64,000 nucleotides of DNA from Oxalobacter formigenes (lineage in GTDB: Bacteria > Pseudomonadota > Gammaproteobacteria > Burkholderiales > Burkholderiaceae_D). The translations under genes were made by a program, and so were the position numbers. The stretch covers positions 270,582 to 334,581 of the forward strand of contig JAMPAN010000001.1 of the NCBI GenBank assembly GCA_023667225.1, given 5' to 3'. The stretch's first letter is position 1. Every line of letters begins with the position of its first letter. The notes beneath the pieces are model-generated. The model ran no database searches and was not told where the DNA came from. It saw only the letters and a list, made by a program, of their open reading frames with translations. This document shows, in pieces, positions 1 through 9,033 of this stretch.

Positions 1-1
1 G

Positions 2-2803
2 GCCAGGCCTGCATCCGGTGAAGCAGGGGATTTGCCGCGTGAAGAGGCAAGGCCGGCGATTCCCGGTTTTGCCAATCTTTCGGGGCAGGTTTTTCTCAAT
101 GAAAAAGGCGGTTCCCTGGAGCTGGATGCTGCCGGCGCGGTATTGCATTTGCCGGCCTATTTTCCTCAGGCGGACTGGGTTTTTGATGAAATGAAGATGC
201 GGGCGAACTGGTCCAGGCAGGCGGAGGGGCAGTTTGTTTTTGCCCTGGAGAAGATGGATTTTTTGCTTGACGGGATGGCGGTTTCCCTTTCCGGCAGGCA
301 TACCTGTTGGCCGGATGCTGAAAAGCCGGCGGGTCCGGGAATGATTGATCTGACGGCGGCTGTCAGGCAGATTGATATGACCAAAACGGGACGGTATGTG
401 CCGCTTGGAACAAAAGAGGCGCTGCGCGTTTGGCTGACCAAAGCGTTTGAGGCCGGAACGGCAAGTAATGTGGTTGTCCGCCTCAAGGGGGATTTGGCGC
501 AGTTTCCTTTTTCGGGTTCCCAAAAAACATCGGACAGCGAATTTCGTGTCAGTATGGATGTGCATGATGCCCGCCTGAATTATGCACCCACGTTGTTTGG
601 CAAGGATGGCAAGCCGGTATGGCAGCCGATTGAAAAAATCAATGGCCGTTTTGCCATTGATGGAGGAAAGATTCTGATCCATGCCGATACGGCGATGCTG
701 GAAGGGGCGGTATTGTCTGATGTGGATGTGACGGTGCCGGATATGCTGGCGGAGGAGGTTTTGCTGGATATTGCCGGTACGGCGGGCGGGGAGTTGCAGG
801 ATTTTGTCCGTTTTGCCAATGCCTCGCCCATCAATGAGGTGATTGGCGGGCTGACGGAGGAGGCGGAAACAAAGGGCAGGGCTGCTCTCCTTTTGAAGAT
901 GCAGATGCCGCTTTCCCGGATGGCGGAAACGCAGGTAAAGGGGACGCTCCAGTTTGATGGCAACGAGATTCATTTGTTTCCGGATTTGCCGGTGCTGACG
1001 CTGGCGCAGGGCAAGGTGCATTTTTCTGACAAAGGATTTGAGCTGGAGGGCGTCCGCGCCCAGTTTTTGGGCGGGGAGGTGTCGTTTTCCGGCGGAACGC
1101 AGGAGGGCGCTTCGAAGGTGCTTGCCAGCGGTGTGCTGACGGCGGAAGGGCTGCGCAGGAATTATGCGGGCGAGACGCTGGGCAGGCTGATGGAGCGCAT
1201 GTCTGGCAGGCTGCCTTATACGCTTTCCATTATCCGGAAGAAGGATGCGCCCGGCGGCGGTTATCCGGATATTTCCCTGGAATCCGGTTTGAACGGGTTC
1301 GGGATTGATCTGCCTGCCCCGCTGGGGAAGAAGCGCGGGGAATCCCGGCCGCTGAAGGTGACGGCGCATATGCTCCCGCCGGTTGGGAAGAACCGGCGGG
1401 ACGAGATTCGGATAGCTTATGGCGATTCGGTATTTGCCCGGTATGAGCGGCAAAAGACAGGCAAGGGGTGGCAGCTGGCGCGCGGCGGGCTTGGCGTGAA
1501 TGTGGAGCCGGTTCTCCAGCCGGGGTTGTCGTTTCATTTCAGGGCGCCGCTTCTGGATGTGAATGCCTGGCAGGACGTGCTGGAGCCGCTGGCGGCAGAT
1601 ACCGGCAGGGCAAAGGGCAGCGCCAAAACCGGCGGGGGCGCTCTCCAGTATCTGATGCCTGGGCAGTTTTTCATTGAGGCGGATGAATTGAATGCCATGG
1701 AGTTCAGGCTGACCCATGCGGCGGTGACCGGCGCGCATCAGGAAGGGCGGTGGCTGGCCAATGTGGGGTCCAGAGAAATGAAGGGACAGCTGGTGTGGAC
1801 AGAGCCTGAAGGCTCGCGGGCTGCAGGCAAGCTGGCCGGGCGCTTTGCTTTTTTGACGATACCGCGTTCGGAGCCGCAAAAGATAGAGGATATTATCCGG
1901 CAGGATAATGTGAGCCATATCCCGGCAATTGATTTGATTGTGGATGATTTGAGGTTGTTTGATATCAGGCTTGGCCGCGTGGAGCTGGTGGCGAGCAGCC
2001 AGGCCGGGAAGGGGGAAAGGGAGTGGCGTATCAGCCGCCTGGCAGTTTCCAATCCGGACGGCCGCCTGCAATCCGAGGGAAGATGGACGGCGGCGCAGTC
2101 GGGCGCTTCGAAAACCCGTCTGGCTTATGATCTGGAGATTCACGATGCCGGCAGGCTGTTGAGCCGGTTCGGTTATAAGGATATTATCCGGGGAGGGAAG
2201 GGGAAAATGCACGGAGATATCAGCTGGGACGGGCTGCCTTATTCCCTTGATATTCCCAGCCTTTCCGGAAAAATTGACCTGCATGTCAACAAGGGGCAGT
2301 TTCTCAAGGTGGAGCCGGGTATCGGACGGCTGCTTGGGGTGTTAAGTATGCAGTCGCTGCCGCAGCGCCTGACGCTGGACTTCAGGGATATTTTTTCGGA
2401 AGGGTTTGCGTTTGACGAGGTGACGGTGCTGGCAGAGATTGCCAAAGGCATTGCCAAAACGGAGAATCTGACCATGAGGGGGGTGCAGGCGACGGTGCTG
2501 ATGGATGGCAGTGTGGATATTGCCGGGGAAACGCAGAATCTGCATGTTGCGGTGCTGCCGGAAATTAATGCAGGGATGGCTTCGCTTGCCTACAGTGTGA
2601 TTAACCCGGCTATCGGGGTGGGGACTTTCCTGGCGCAGTTGTTTCTGAAAGACCCGCTTTCAAAAACATTTACATATGAATACCAGATAACCGGATCGTG
2701 GGCCGAGCCGAATATCAGTAAAATCAAGAACCGGGACAACCCGAAAGGCAAGGGGACGGATGCGGCAACGCCGACCAGCAAGGAGGAAACATGGCAAAGG
2801 TAG
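2..2803 (+). CDS. yhdP: YhdP family protein (AsmA-like, DUF3971), 5' end outside window
   Basis: The reading frame is open from base 2, so the N-terminus lies upstream of the window; about 933 residues are visible, against roughly 1,200-1,300 for the family. The long beta-rich sequence and AsmA-like C-terminal part (sigma-like repeats ending in FTYEYQITGSWAEP) fit YhdP, an inner-membrane-anchored protein that spans the periplasm and is thought to carry phospholipid to the outer membrane. The expected N-terminal membrane anchor is not visible because of the truncation. The 3' end overlaps the next gene by 13 bases. The order yhdP, nitrilase-like gene, tldD is common in proteobacteria and supports the name. 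Confidence 0.85.
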   Translation, partial: ARPASGEAGDLPREEARPAIPGFANLSGQVFLNEKGGSLELDAAGAVLHLPAYFPQADWVFDEMKMRANWSRQAEGQFVFALEKMDFLLDGMAVSLSGRHTCWPDAEKPAGPGMIDLTAAVRQIDMTKTGRYVPLGTKEALRVWLTKAFEAGTASNVVVRLKGDLAQFPFSGSQKTSDSEFRVSMDVHDARLNYAPTLFGKDGKPVWQPIEKINGRFAIDGGKILIHADTAMLEGAVLSDVDVTVPDMLAEEVLLDIAGTAGGELQDFVRFANASPINEVIGGLTEEAETKGRAALLLKMQMPLSRMAETQVKGTLQFDGNEIHLFPDLPVLTLAQGKVHFSDKGFELEGVRAQFLGGEVSFSGGTQEGASKVLASGVLTAEGLRRNYAGETLGRLMERMSGRLPYTLSIIRKKDAPGGGYPDISLESGLNGFGIDLPAPLGKKRGESRPLKVTAHMLPPVGKNRRDEIRIAYGDSVFARYERQKTGKGWQLARGGLGVNVEPVLQPGLSFHFRAPLLDVNAWQDVLEPLAADTGRAKGSAKTGGGALQYLMPGQFFIEADELNAMEFRLTHAAVTGAHQEGRWLANVGSREMKGQLVWTEPEGSRAAGKLAGRFAFLTIPRSEPQKIEDIIRQDNVSHIPAIDLIVDDLRLFDIRLGRVELVASSQAGKGEREWRISRLAVSNPDGRLQSEGRWTAAQSGASKTRLAYDLEIHDAGRLLSRFGYKDIIRGGKGKMHGDISWDGLPYSLDIPSLSGKIDLHVNKGQFLKVEPGIGRLLGVLSMQSLPQRLTLDFRDIFSEGFAFDEVTVLAEIAKGIAKTENLTMRGVQATVLMDGSVDIAGETQNLHVAVLPEINAGMASLAYSVINPAIGVGTFLAQLFLKDPLSKTFTYEYQITGSWAEPNISKIKNRDNPKGKGTDAATPTSKEETWQR

Positions 2804-3588
2804 CGGCAATACAAATGGTTTCAACGCCGGAGGTGGCGGAAAATATCGCGACAGCGCGCAGGCTGGTGACAGAGGCGGCACAGCAGGGGGCCGAACTGGT
2901 GTTGTTGCCGGAATACTGGCCGAGTATCGGCCGGCGTGATGCGGAAAAGCTGGAACATGCCGAGCAGCCCGGAACGGGGCCGATACAGGATTTTATGTCG
3001 GCCATTGCGCGGGAGCAGGGCATCTGGCTGATTGGCGGCACTCTGCCGCTGGCAGCGCCGGTGGAGAACAAGGTATTGAATACGACGCTGGTTTATGACC
3101 CGGCGGGCAAACAGGTTTCCCGTTATGACAAGATCCATCTTTTCAGCTTTGCTTCCGGCAAGGAGGCGTATGATGAATCTGCCTATATTTGCAGCGGGGA
3201 CAAGGCGGTGTCGTTTGAGGCGCCGTTTGGCCGCGTTGGCCTGACGGTTTGCTACGATTTGCGTTTTCCAGAGCTTTTCCGGGCTTTCGGGGCGTGCGCC
3301 CTGATTGTGGTGCCTGCCGCCTTTACCTATACGACAGGCAAGGTGCATTGGGAAATCCTGCTGCGCGCCCGCGCAATTGAGAACCAGTGCTATATTCTGG
3401 CGGCTGCCCAGGGGGGGCGTCACCAGACAGGACGGCGTACCTGGGGGCAGACCATGCTGATTGATCCGTGGGGAGAAATCAAGGCTGTGCAAATGGAAGG
3501 GGAAGGGGTTGTGGCTGGCGAGATTGAACAGGGCGTGCTGAATACGGTGCGGGAAAAACTGCCTGCGTTAAAGCACCGGCGGCTGTAA
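2791..3588 (+). CDS. Carbon-nitrogen hydrolase (nitrilase superfamily, Nit1/YbeM-like amidase)
   Basis: This 265-residue protein has the nitrilase-superfamily catalytic triad: Glu41 in LLPEYW, Lys114 in YDKIHLF and Cys154 in VCYDLRF. The length and the CYDLRFPELFR context place it in the Nit1/YbeM group, whose best-known members are amidases that hydrolyse deaminated glutathione (metabolite repair). The exact substrate cannot be read from sequence. The ATG lies inside the end of yhdP and follows AAGGAGGAAAC, a strong ribosome binding site, so translation is probably coupled to yhdP. Confidence 0.85.
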   Translation: MAKVAAIQMVSTPEVAENIATARRLVTEAAQQGAELVLLPEYWPSIGRRDAEKLEHAEQPGTGPIQDFMSAIAREQGIWLIGGTLPLAAPVENKVLNTTLVYDPAGKQVSRYDKIHLFSFASGKEAYDESAYICSGDKAVSFEAPFGRVGLTVCYDLRFPELFRAFGACALIVVPAAFTYTTGKVHWEILLRARAIENQCYILAAAQGGRHQTGRRTWGQTMLIDPWGEIKAVQMEGEGVVAGEIEQGVLNTVREKLPALKHRRL

Positions 3589-3681
3589 GGCTGGCCGGGC
3601 GTTTCCTGTACCGGAAAGGCTGCCGGTTTGATGCTGCGCAGGACAGGCGTGCGCCTGCCGGCGCAACGGGAGGCAATCCGT

Positions 3682-3687
3682 TACAAT
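3682..3687 (+). promoter_or_regulatory. Possible -10 element for tldD
   Basis: TACAAT lies about 43 bases upstream of the tldD ATG in the 141-base gap after the amidase gene. No good -35 box is visible, so this is only a candidate sigma-70 promoter; tldD could equally be read through from yhdP. Confidence 0.35.
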
Positions 3688-3729
3688 CCCGTCTGATGAC
3701 GATGCTTTCTAAAATAGGACGATAGACAC

Positions 3730-5190
3730 ATGCCTGATACGGAAAACCGGCGGCTGGCTACGGCACGCCGCATTCTTCTGACGCCGAACGGCCTGGATGA
3801 CGCCAGGTTGATCCAGACGCTGGGAACGGTGTTTACCCGCCAGGTGGATTATGCGGATTTGTATTTCCAGTTTACCAGAAACGAGAGCTGGAGCCTGGAT
3901 GAGGGGATTGTCAAGACAGGCAGTTTTTCCATTGACCAGGGTGTTGGCGTCAGGGCGGTTTCCGGCGACAGGACGGCTTTTTCCTATTCGGACGAGATTT
4001 CCCTGCCTGCGCTTCTTTCGGCTGCCGAAACGACGCGTTCTATTGCCCGGCAGGGAGGGAGCGGCGTAAAAGCGGCGTCATCCCTTCGCAGGGTGAGCGG
4101 CCATGATTTGTATCGGGATATTGACCCGATGCCATCAATCAGCGCTGCCCAGAAGGTGGCAATCCTTGAGCGGGTGGATAAGAAAGCGAGGGCGGCTGAT
4201 CCCCGGATTGTGCAGGTGATGGCCGGGCTGGCCAGTGAATATGATGTGGTGCTGGTGGTGCGGAGCGACGGCGTGCTTGCGGCGGATATCCGGCCGCTGG
4301 TCCTCCTCTCTGTGACGGTGATTGCCGAACAGGATGGCCGCCGCGAGATGGGCTCAAGCGGCGGAGGCGGACGTTATGATTACGGCTATTTTACTGACGT
4401 CCAGGTTGACCAGTATATTGACGAGGCAGTGCATACGGCACTGGTGAATCTGGATGCCCGCCCGGCCCCGGCGGGAACCATGACGGTGGTTGTTGGGCCG
4501 GGCTGGCCGGGGGTGCTGCTGCATGAGGCGGTGGGGCATGGCCTGGAGGGCGATTTCAACCGGAAAGGCTCCAGTGCATTTTCCGGCATGCTGGGAGAGC
4601 AGGTGGCTGCCAGGGGGATTACGGTGGTGGATGACGGTACGATTGCCAACCGGCGGGGATCGCTCAATATGGATGATGAGGGCACACCGACAGAAAATAC
4701 GGTGCTGATTGAAGACGGGGTGTTAAAGGGCTATCTCCAGGACAGCCTGAATGCGCGGCTGATGAATATGCCGCTTACCGGAAACGCCCGCAGGGAATCT
4801 TATGCGCATTTGCCGATGCCCCGGATGACCAATACGCTTATGCTGGGCGGCAGGCATGAGCCCGGCGAAATTATTGAATCGGTCAGGCACGGTATTTATG
4901 CGGTCAATTTCGGCGGCGGCCAGGTGGATATTACGAACGGCAAATTTGTTTTTTCGGCCAGCGAGGCTTATCTGGTGGAAAACGGACGGATTGTCCATCC
5001 GGTGGTCGGGGCGACGCTGATCGGGAATGGCCCGGATATTTTGCGCCGTGTTTCCATGGTGGGCAACGATATGTGCCTGGATGCCGGGGTAGGTGTGTGC
5101 GGAAAGGATGGGCAAAGCGTGCCGGTCGGCGTGGGGCAGCCTACGCTTCGGATTGAGGAGGTGACGGTGGGGGGAACCGGCCGGACGTAA
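3730..5190 (+). CDS. tldD: Metalloprotease TldD
   Basis: The 486-residue protein has the TldD/PmbA fold signature. Its zinc-binding HExxxH motif, HEAVGH, lies at residues 265-270, followed by [16 protein letters not shown] and the conserved DDGT and DDEGTPT segments. TldD pairs with TldE (PmbA) in a cytoplasmic protease that degrades unfolded peptides and matures some peptide products such as microcin B17. The partner gene is not in this window. The length matches the family (about 480). Confidence 0.95.
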   Translation: MPDTENRRLATARRILLTPNGLDDARLIQTLGTVFTRQVDYADLYFQFTRNESWSLDEGIVKTGSFSIDQGVGVRAVSGDRTAFSYSDEISLPALLSAAETTRSIARQGGSGVKAASSLRRVSGHDLYRDIDPMPSISAAQKVAILERVDKKARAADPRIVQVMAGLASEYDVVLVVRSDGVLAADIRPLVLLSVTVIAEQDGRREMGSSGGGGRYDYGYFTDVQVDQYIDEAVHTALVNLDARPAPAGTMTVVVGPGWPGVLLHEAVGHGLEGDFNRKGSSAFSGMLGEQVAARGITVVDDGTIANRRGSLNMDDEGTPTENTVLIEDGVLKGYLQDSLNARLMNMPLTGNARRESYAHLPMPRMTNTLMLGGRHEPGEIIESVRHGIYAVNFGGGQVDITNGKFVFSASEAYLVENGRIVHPVVGATLIGNGPDILRRVSMVGNDMCLDAGVGVCGKDGQSVPVGVGQPTLRIEEVTVGGTGRT

Positions 5191-5229
5191 TGGCAAATGG
5201 CCGGCATATCCCCTGAAAATGCGTTATAC

Positions 5230-5235
5230 TATAAT
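5230..5235 (+). promoter_or_regulatory. -10 element of the aroG leader promoter
   Basis: A perfect TATAAT lies 18 bases upstream of the leader-peptide ATG (an overlapping TATACT sits at 5225-5230). The -35 region is weak. Transcription would start near 5242, giving a leader of about 178 bases before aroG that contains all the attenuator elements. Confidence 0.5.
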
Positions 5236-5252
5236 TGAATAATGATTCAGCC

Positions 5253-5348
5253 ATGATGTTAACGATGCTGCGTTCTGCCTGCTTTTTCTTTTTTTACTTT
5301 AGCTATTCCAGCCCGTTGGCGGTGGAAGAGCGGTTGTTGTCACGATAA
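5253..5348 (+). CDS. Putative Phe/Tyr-rich attenuator leader peptide of aroG
   Basis: This 31-codon open frame encodes a peptide with the run CFFFFYFSY at residues 10-18: five Phe and two Tyr codons at 5283-5306. Such runs are the mark of leader peptides (PheL-like) that sense charged tRNA through ribosome stalling. It sits between a TATAAT box and a strong terminator just before a DAHP synthase gene. The ribosome binding site is poor (GATTCAGCC), and in-frame ATGs at 5256 and 5265 are alternatives. It is inferred from composition and RNA context; I have not seen homologues. Confidence 0.75.
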   Translation: MMLTMLRSACFFFFYFSYSSPLAVEERLLSR

Positions 5349-5400
5349 GAAAAACAGACCGATTTTCAGCAAACCGCCAGCGATGGCGGTTTTTTTGTTT
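5306..5400 (+). promoter_or_regulatory. Transcription attenuator of aroG (protector, antiterminator and terminator hairpins)
   Basis: Three mutually exclusive pairings can be drawn by eye. The protector hairpin is TTCCA/GCC (5306-5313) with GGC/TGGAA (5318-5327, two-base bulge). The antiterminator is CGTTGGCGGT (5314-5323) with ACCGCCAGCG (5373-5382), ten pairs including one G-U. The terminator is AAACCGCCA (5371-5379), loop GCGA, TGGCGGTTT (5384-5392), followed by a T-rich tract to 5400. A ribosome paused on the Phe/Tyr codons at 5283-5306 would open the protector and free the antiterminator, so low Phe or Tyr tRNA charging should raise aroG expression. Confidence 0.75.
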
Positions 5401-5419
5401 TTGAAAAAGGATACGGAAA

Positions 5420-6496
5420 ATGTTGCACAACACGGATGACTTACGAATTCTTGCCATGAAGGAATTGACGCCGGCTTCCCACCTGATTCGCGAATTTCCC
5501 TGTACGGAAAGGGTTGCCAGGACGGTGGCGGATTGCCGGACGGCGCTGCATCGTATTTTGCACCGGAAGGATGACCGCCTGATTGTTATTATCGGTCCCT
5601 GTTCTATCCATGACCCGCAGGCAGCGCTGGAATATGCCTACCGTTTGAAGGAGGTCCGCGAGCGGCTGAACAAGCAGCTGGAGATTGTGATGCGGGTTTA
5701 TTTTGAAAAGCCCCGCACGACGGTCGGCTGGAAGGGGTTGATCAATGATCCCCATATGGATCACAGTTTCGAGATTAACGAGGGGCTGCATATGGCCAGG
5801 GAGCTGCTTTTGAATATCAATGACCTGGGGGTGCCGGCGGCAACCGAGTTTCTGGATACGATCAGCCCGCAGTATGTGGCTGATATGATCAGCTGGGGAG
5901 CGATCGGCGCACGGACGACAGAATCGCAGGTACACCGGGAATTGTCTTCCGGATTGTCTTGCCCGGTGGGGTTCAAGAACGGGACGGACGGCAATATCAA
6001 GATTGCGATTGATGCGATCAAGGCGGCTTCCCATCCCCACCATTTCCTCTCGGTGACCAAGGGGGGGCATACCGCTATTTTCTCGACTTCGGGCAATGAC
6101 GACTGCCATATTATTCTGCGTGGCGGAACCCGCCCGAATTATGACCGGAGCAGTGTTGAGGCAGCCTGCCGGGAAGTGGCCGAGGCCGGGTTGCCGCCGC
6201 GTATCATGATTGACGCTTCCCACGGCAACAGCTCGAAAAAGGCGGAAAACCAGGTGCCGGTTTGCGCAACGATTGGCCGGAGTGTTGCAGCAGGCGATGT
6301 GCGGATTATCGGGGTGATGGTGGAATCGCATCTTGTTGCCGGGCGGCAGGATATTGTGCCGGGACAGCCGCTGACTTACGGCCAGTCGGTAACTGATGCC
6401 TGCATTGGCTGGGATGACAGCGTAATGATTCTGGAGCGGCTTGCGGAAGCTTCGGCAAAACGCCAGGAAAAAGTACGGTACAGTAACGGGGACTGA
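5420..6496 (+). CDS. aroG: 3-deoxy-7-phosphoheptulonate (DAHP) synthase, class I AroG type
   Basis: This 358-residue enzyme condenses phosphoenolpyruvate with erythrose 4-phosphate, the first step of the shikimate pathway. Visible hallmarks are GPCSIHDP (residues 59-66, with metal-ligand Cys61), KPRTTVGWKGL, GLSCPVGFKNGTDG and the C-terminal GVMVESHLV and SITDACIGW-like blocks. It belongs to the E. coli AroF/G/H family with an N-terminal regulatory extension; whether Phe or Tyr inhibits it cannot be decided here. The upstream attenuator suggests transcription responds to Phe/Tyr. It converges on the next gene with a 19-base gap and no obvious terminator. Confidence 0.95.
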   Translation: MLHNTDDLRILAMKELTPASHLIREFPCTERVARTVADCRTALHRILHRKDDRLIVIIGPCSIHDPQAALEYAYRLKEVRERLNKQLEIVMRVYFEKPRTTVGWKGLINDPHMDHSFEINEGLHMARELLLNINDLGVPAATEFLDTISPQYVADMISWGAIGARTTESQVHRELSSGLSCPVGFKNGTDGNIKIAIDAIKAASHPHHFLSVTKGGHTAIFSTSGNDDCHIILRGGTRPNYDRSSVEAACREVAEAGLPPRIMIDASHGNSSKKAENQVPVCATIGRSVAAGDVRIIGVMVESHLVAGRQDIVPGQPLTYGQSVTDACIGWDDSVMILERLAEASAKRQEKVRYSNGD

Positions 6497-6515
6497 CAGG
6501 CAGGGCTCTTTTTCC

Positions 6516-7340
6516 CTACCGTATCCTGGCGGTGGCTTCAATCCGGTCCAGGATGGCGGTAACGGCGCGGTCTATGCCTTGGCCGGGGCGGTAATCGGCT
6601 GCAGTAAAAAGGGTGGCGCGCCCTTCGCTGGCAAGCTGCCGGGCGTGGTCTTTGGCACCGGTTTTTTCCGGATGATAGACGGCAATGGCGTGTCCGCCCT
6701 GTTCCTTGACCAGCCTCATGCAGGGGATATCGGTTTCCCCGTCCCCGATGAAGATCATGTTTTCAAAGGGGACCGGCCGCTCGTTCATCGGCACGAATTT
6801 GTTGATGACCGAGTTGTCATGCACATCCAGGGTGCCTTTGTTGATGCGGAAAAGGTATTGGGTTTTTGTGGTGTAGTTGACGGCCAGCGCCGGCCAGCAG
6901 GCAATGTTGTTGTGGTCAAACATGAAGGCGGAAGCATACACTTTCCGGAATTCATGGTAGATCGGGGTGGCTTCCAGCATTTCCCGGATGCCGGACGAGA
7001 TGATGAAGTGCTCAAGCCGGATGCCTTTTTCCTGTGCATACCGGTTGATGTGCCCGAACCATTTTTCGACGCCGGGGAAAAACCGGATTTGTTTGCCAAA
7101 GTCGTGGAAGTCTGATTTCCGGACAGGGATATCCTTTTTGTCGGCAGCCCGTATCATGAGCCACATGTAGGCCAGGATGGTATCCATCTGGTGGGTTTTG
7201 GCCAGTTCGCCGGCTTTGGCCCAGAAGTCTTTCGGGGAGATATCCAGCTTGGGGATGAAGTCGTATTCCTGCATGTTGCCGGGCGACAACGTGCCGTCGA
7301 AGTCATAGGCGATGGCGACAGGAATGGGGGCGCTTTTCAT
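6516..7340 (-). CDS. HAD superfamily hydrolase (phosphoserine phosphatase-like)
   Basis: The start is set at 7340 because AAGGAAAAAGG precedes that ATG and the HAD motif I follows directly: DFDGT with Asp13 and Asp15. Further motifs are IISSG (motif II, near the middle) and FIGDGETDIPCM (motif IV). At 274 residues, with a helical cap inserted after motif I, it resembles the phosphoserine phosphatase-like HAD branch. The substrate is unknown. The reading frame extends further upstream, but that region overlaps the yajQ stop and lacks the family's start. Confidence 0.85.
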   Translation of the reverse strand: MKSAPIPVAIAYDFDGTLSPGNMQEYDFIPKLDISPKDFWAKAGELAKTHQMDTILAYMWLMIRAADKKDIPVRKSDFHDFGKQIRFFPGVEKWFGHINRYAQEKGIRLEHFIISSGIREMLEATPIYHEFRKVYASAFMFDHNNIACWPALAVNYTTKTQYLFRINKGTLDVHDNSVINKFVPMNERPVPFENMIFIGDGETDIPCMRLVKEQGGHAIAVYHPEKTGAKDHARQLASEGRATLFTAADYRPGQGIDRAVTAILDRIEATARIR

Positions 7341-7401
7341 CCTTTTTCCTTGTTTGCTGTGGCAACAGGGCATTTTGTTGCTGGCTGTGCCGTGGCGGAG
7401 G

Positions 7402-7887
7402 TCAGTCACGGAAGTTGTTGTATTCCAGCGGCAGGTCTTTCACTTCCTTTTTCAGCAGGGCAATGGCGGACTGGAGGTCATCCCGTTTTGCGCCGCTGAC
7501 CCGTACAGTGTCGCCCTGGATGCTGGCCTGGACTTTGAGTTTGCTGTCTTTGACCAGGCGGACGATTTTTTTTGCGGCATCCGATTCCAGGCCATTTCGG
7601 ATGCGGATGACCTGCTTGACTTTGTCGCCGCCGATTTTTTCCACTTTGCCTTCATCCATGAAGCGGACGTCAACTTTTCTGCGGGTCATTTTCCCGGTCA
7701 GGACATCTTTGAGCTGGTTGAGCTGGAATTCGGAATCGGCAAAGGCGGTCAGTTCACGCTCTTTTTGTTCTACCCGTGCATCGCTTCCCTTAAAGTCGAA
7801 GCGGGTGCTGATTTCCTTGTTGGTCTGCTCAATGGCGTTTCGGACTTCAACCATGTTGGCTTCCAGTACAACATCAAATGACGGCAT
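7402..7887 (-). CDS. yajQ: YajQ family nucleotide/cyclic di-GMP-binding protein
   Basis: The protein starts [19 protein letters not shown], typical of YajQ, and has 161 residues as expected. Members bind nucleotides, RNA or cyclic di-GMP; in Xanthomonas a homologue acts as a c-di-GMP effector with a transcription factor. The start at 7887 follows AAAGGAAAAAC, a good binding site; an upstream extension to 7944 in the same frame is unlikely. It lies just upstream of the HAD gene on the same strand. Confidence 0.93.
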   Translation of the reverse strand: MPSFDVVLEANMVEVRNAIEQTNKEISTRFDFKGSDARVEQKERELTAFADSEFQLNQLKDVLTGKMTRRKVDVRFMDEGKVEKIGGDKVKQVIRIRNGLESDAAKKIVRLVKDSKLKVQASIQGDTVRVSGAKRDDLQSAIALLKKEVKDLPLEYNNFRD

Positions 7888-7980
7888 GTTTTTCCTTTCG
7901 CTTGTTGTGGCGGGATAAAAGCAGAGTGTCATTTTATAAAACAAAATCCGCTTCTGCTACCCGGTCTGTGTGATTGCCCC

Positions 7981-7986
7981 TATAAT
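7981..7986 (+). promoter_or_regulatory. -10 element directly upstream of murB
   Basis: A perfect TATAAT ends six bases before the first murB ATG (7993), placing the expected transcription start at or next to that ATG. No clear -35 is visible. See the finding on murB start choice. Confidence 0.5.
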
Positions 7987-7992
7987 CCCCGT

Positions 7993-9033
7993 ATGATTGA
8001 TGCCAGGTTTCCCGTGAAGACGGCTTTTCCTTTAAAGGCGCTCAATACGTTTGGTATTGCTGCCCAGGCAGCCTGTTATCTTGCCGTTGACGGGGTGAAG
8101 ACGCTTTTTTCTGTTCAGGCTGATCCTGTTCTGGGTCGTTTGCCCCGGCTGGTTTTGGGCGGCGGCAGCAATCTGCTTTTTGTGGGGGATTTTCCCGGTT
8201 TGGTGCTGCATATGCGCCTAAAAGGGAAGAAGGCGGAAAGAGAGGATGATTCCTGGGTTTATGTGACTGCGGCGGCGGGGGAAAACTGGCATGAGTTTGT
8301 TTTATGGACGCTTTCAAACGGCTGGGGCGGCCTGGAAAATCTTTCCCTGATTCCCGGTACAGTCGGCGCGGCGCCGGTGCAGAATATCGGCGCGTACGGG
8401 GTTGAGCTGGAATCGGTGTTTTATTCTCTGCGTGCGTTTGATTTTGAAACGGGAAAAATTTGTGTTTTCAACAGGCAGGATTGCCGGTTTGCCTATCGCA
8501 ACAGTATGTTCAAGCAGGAAAAGGCAGGACGCTACGCGATTATTGAAGTGACGTTTGCCTTGCCCAAACAGTGGCGGCCGAATTTATCTTATGCCGACTT
8601 GGCTGCCCGGTTTTCTGATGGCGGTAAAACGGTCTCTCCCGGTGAGGTGAGCAGGGCTGTGATGGCGATTCGCCAGGGGAAGCTGCCTGATCCGGCTGTG
8701 CAGGGCAATGCAGGCAGTTTTTTCAAGAATCCGACGGTGCCGGCGGCGGCGCTTGACGCGTTGAAGAGGCAGTATCCTTCCATGCCGGCATATCTTCAGC
8801 CGGATGGCGCTTACCGTATTGCGGCAGGCTGGCTGATTGACCAGTGCGGCTGGAAAGGCCGGGCGCATGGCCGCGCCGGGGTGTGCGAGACGCAGGCTTT
8901 GGTGCTGGTGAATCTTGGCGGCGCATCCGGAAAAGATATTGCCGGGCTGGCGTACCGGATTCAGCAGGATGTGCAGGCGCGTTTTGGTTTGTGGCTGGAG
9001 CCGGAGCCGGTGTTTGCTGGCGGGTTTTCCTAG
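7993..9033 (+). CDS. murB: UDP-N-acetylenolpyruvoylglucosamine reductase MurB
   Basis: This 346-residue flavoprotein makes UDP-N-acetylmuramic acid, the second committed step of peptidoglycan synthesis. LKALNTFGI near the N-terminus, VLGGGSNLLF (FAD binding), IPGTVGAAPVQNIGAYGVE and GNAGSFFKNP are classic MurB blocks; the length fits the E. coli type (342). The ATG at 7993 lacks a ribosome binding site. A GTG at 8014, seven codons in and preceded by CCAGG, is a plausible alternative that keeps all motifs. It ends at a CTAG shared with the convergent mtnA stop. Confidence 0.95.
   Translation: MIDARFPVKTAFPLKALNTFGIAAQAACYLAVDGVKTLFSVQADPVLGRLPRLVLGGGSNLLFVGDFPGLVLHMRLKGKKAEREDDSWVYVTAAAGENWHEFVLWTLSNGWGGLENLSLIPGTVGAAPVQNIGAYGVELESVFYSLRAFDFETGKICVFNRQDCRFAYRNSMFKQEKAGRYAIIEVTFALPKQWRPNLSYADLAARFSDGGKTVSPGEVSRAVMAIRQGKLPDPAVQGNAGSFFKNPTVPAAALDALKRQYPSMPAYLQPDGAYRIAAGWLIDQCGWKGRAHGRAGVCETQALVLVNLGGASGKDIAGLAYRIQQDVQARFGLWLEPEPVFAGGFS

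Noticed and set aside
5441..6541. Long open frame (366 codons) on the minus strand opposite aroG
   Set aside because: Shadow of the clear aroG coding frame; the translation is rich in Arg/His/Pro and shows no family features.
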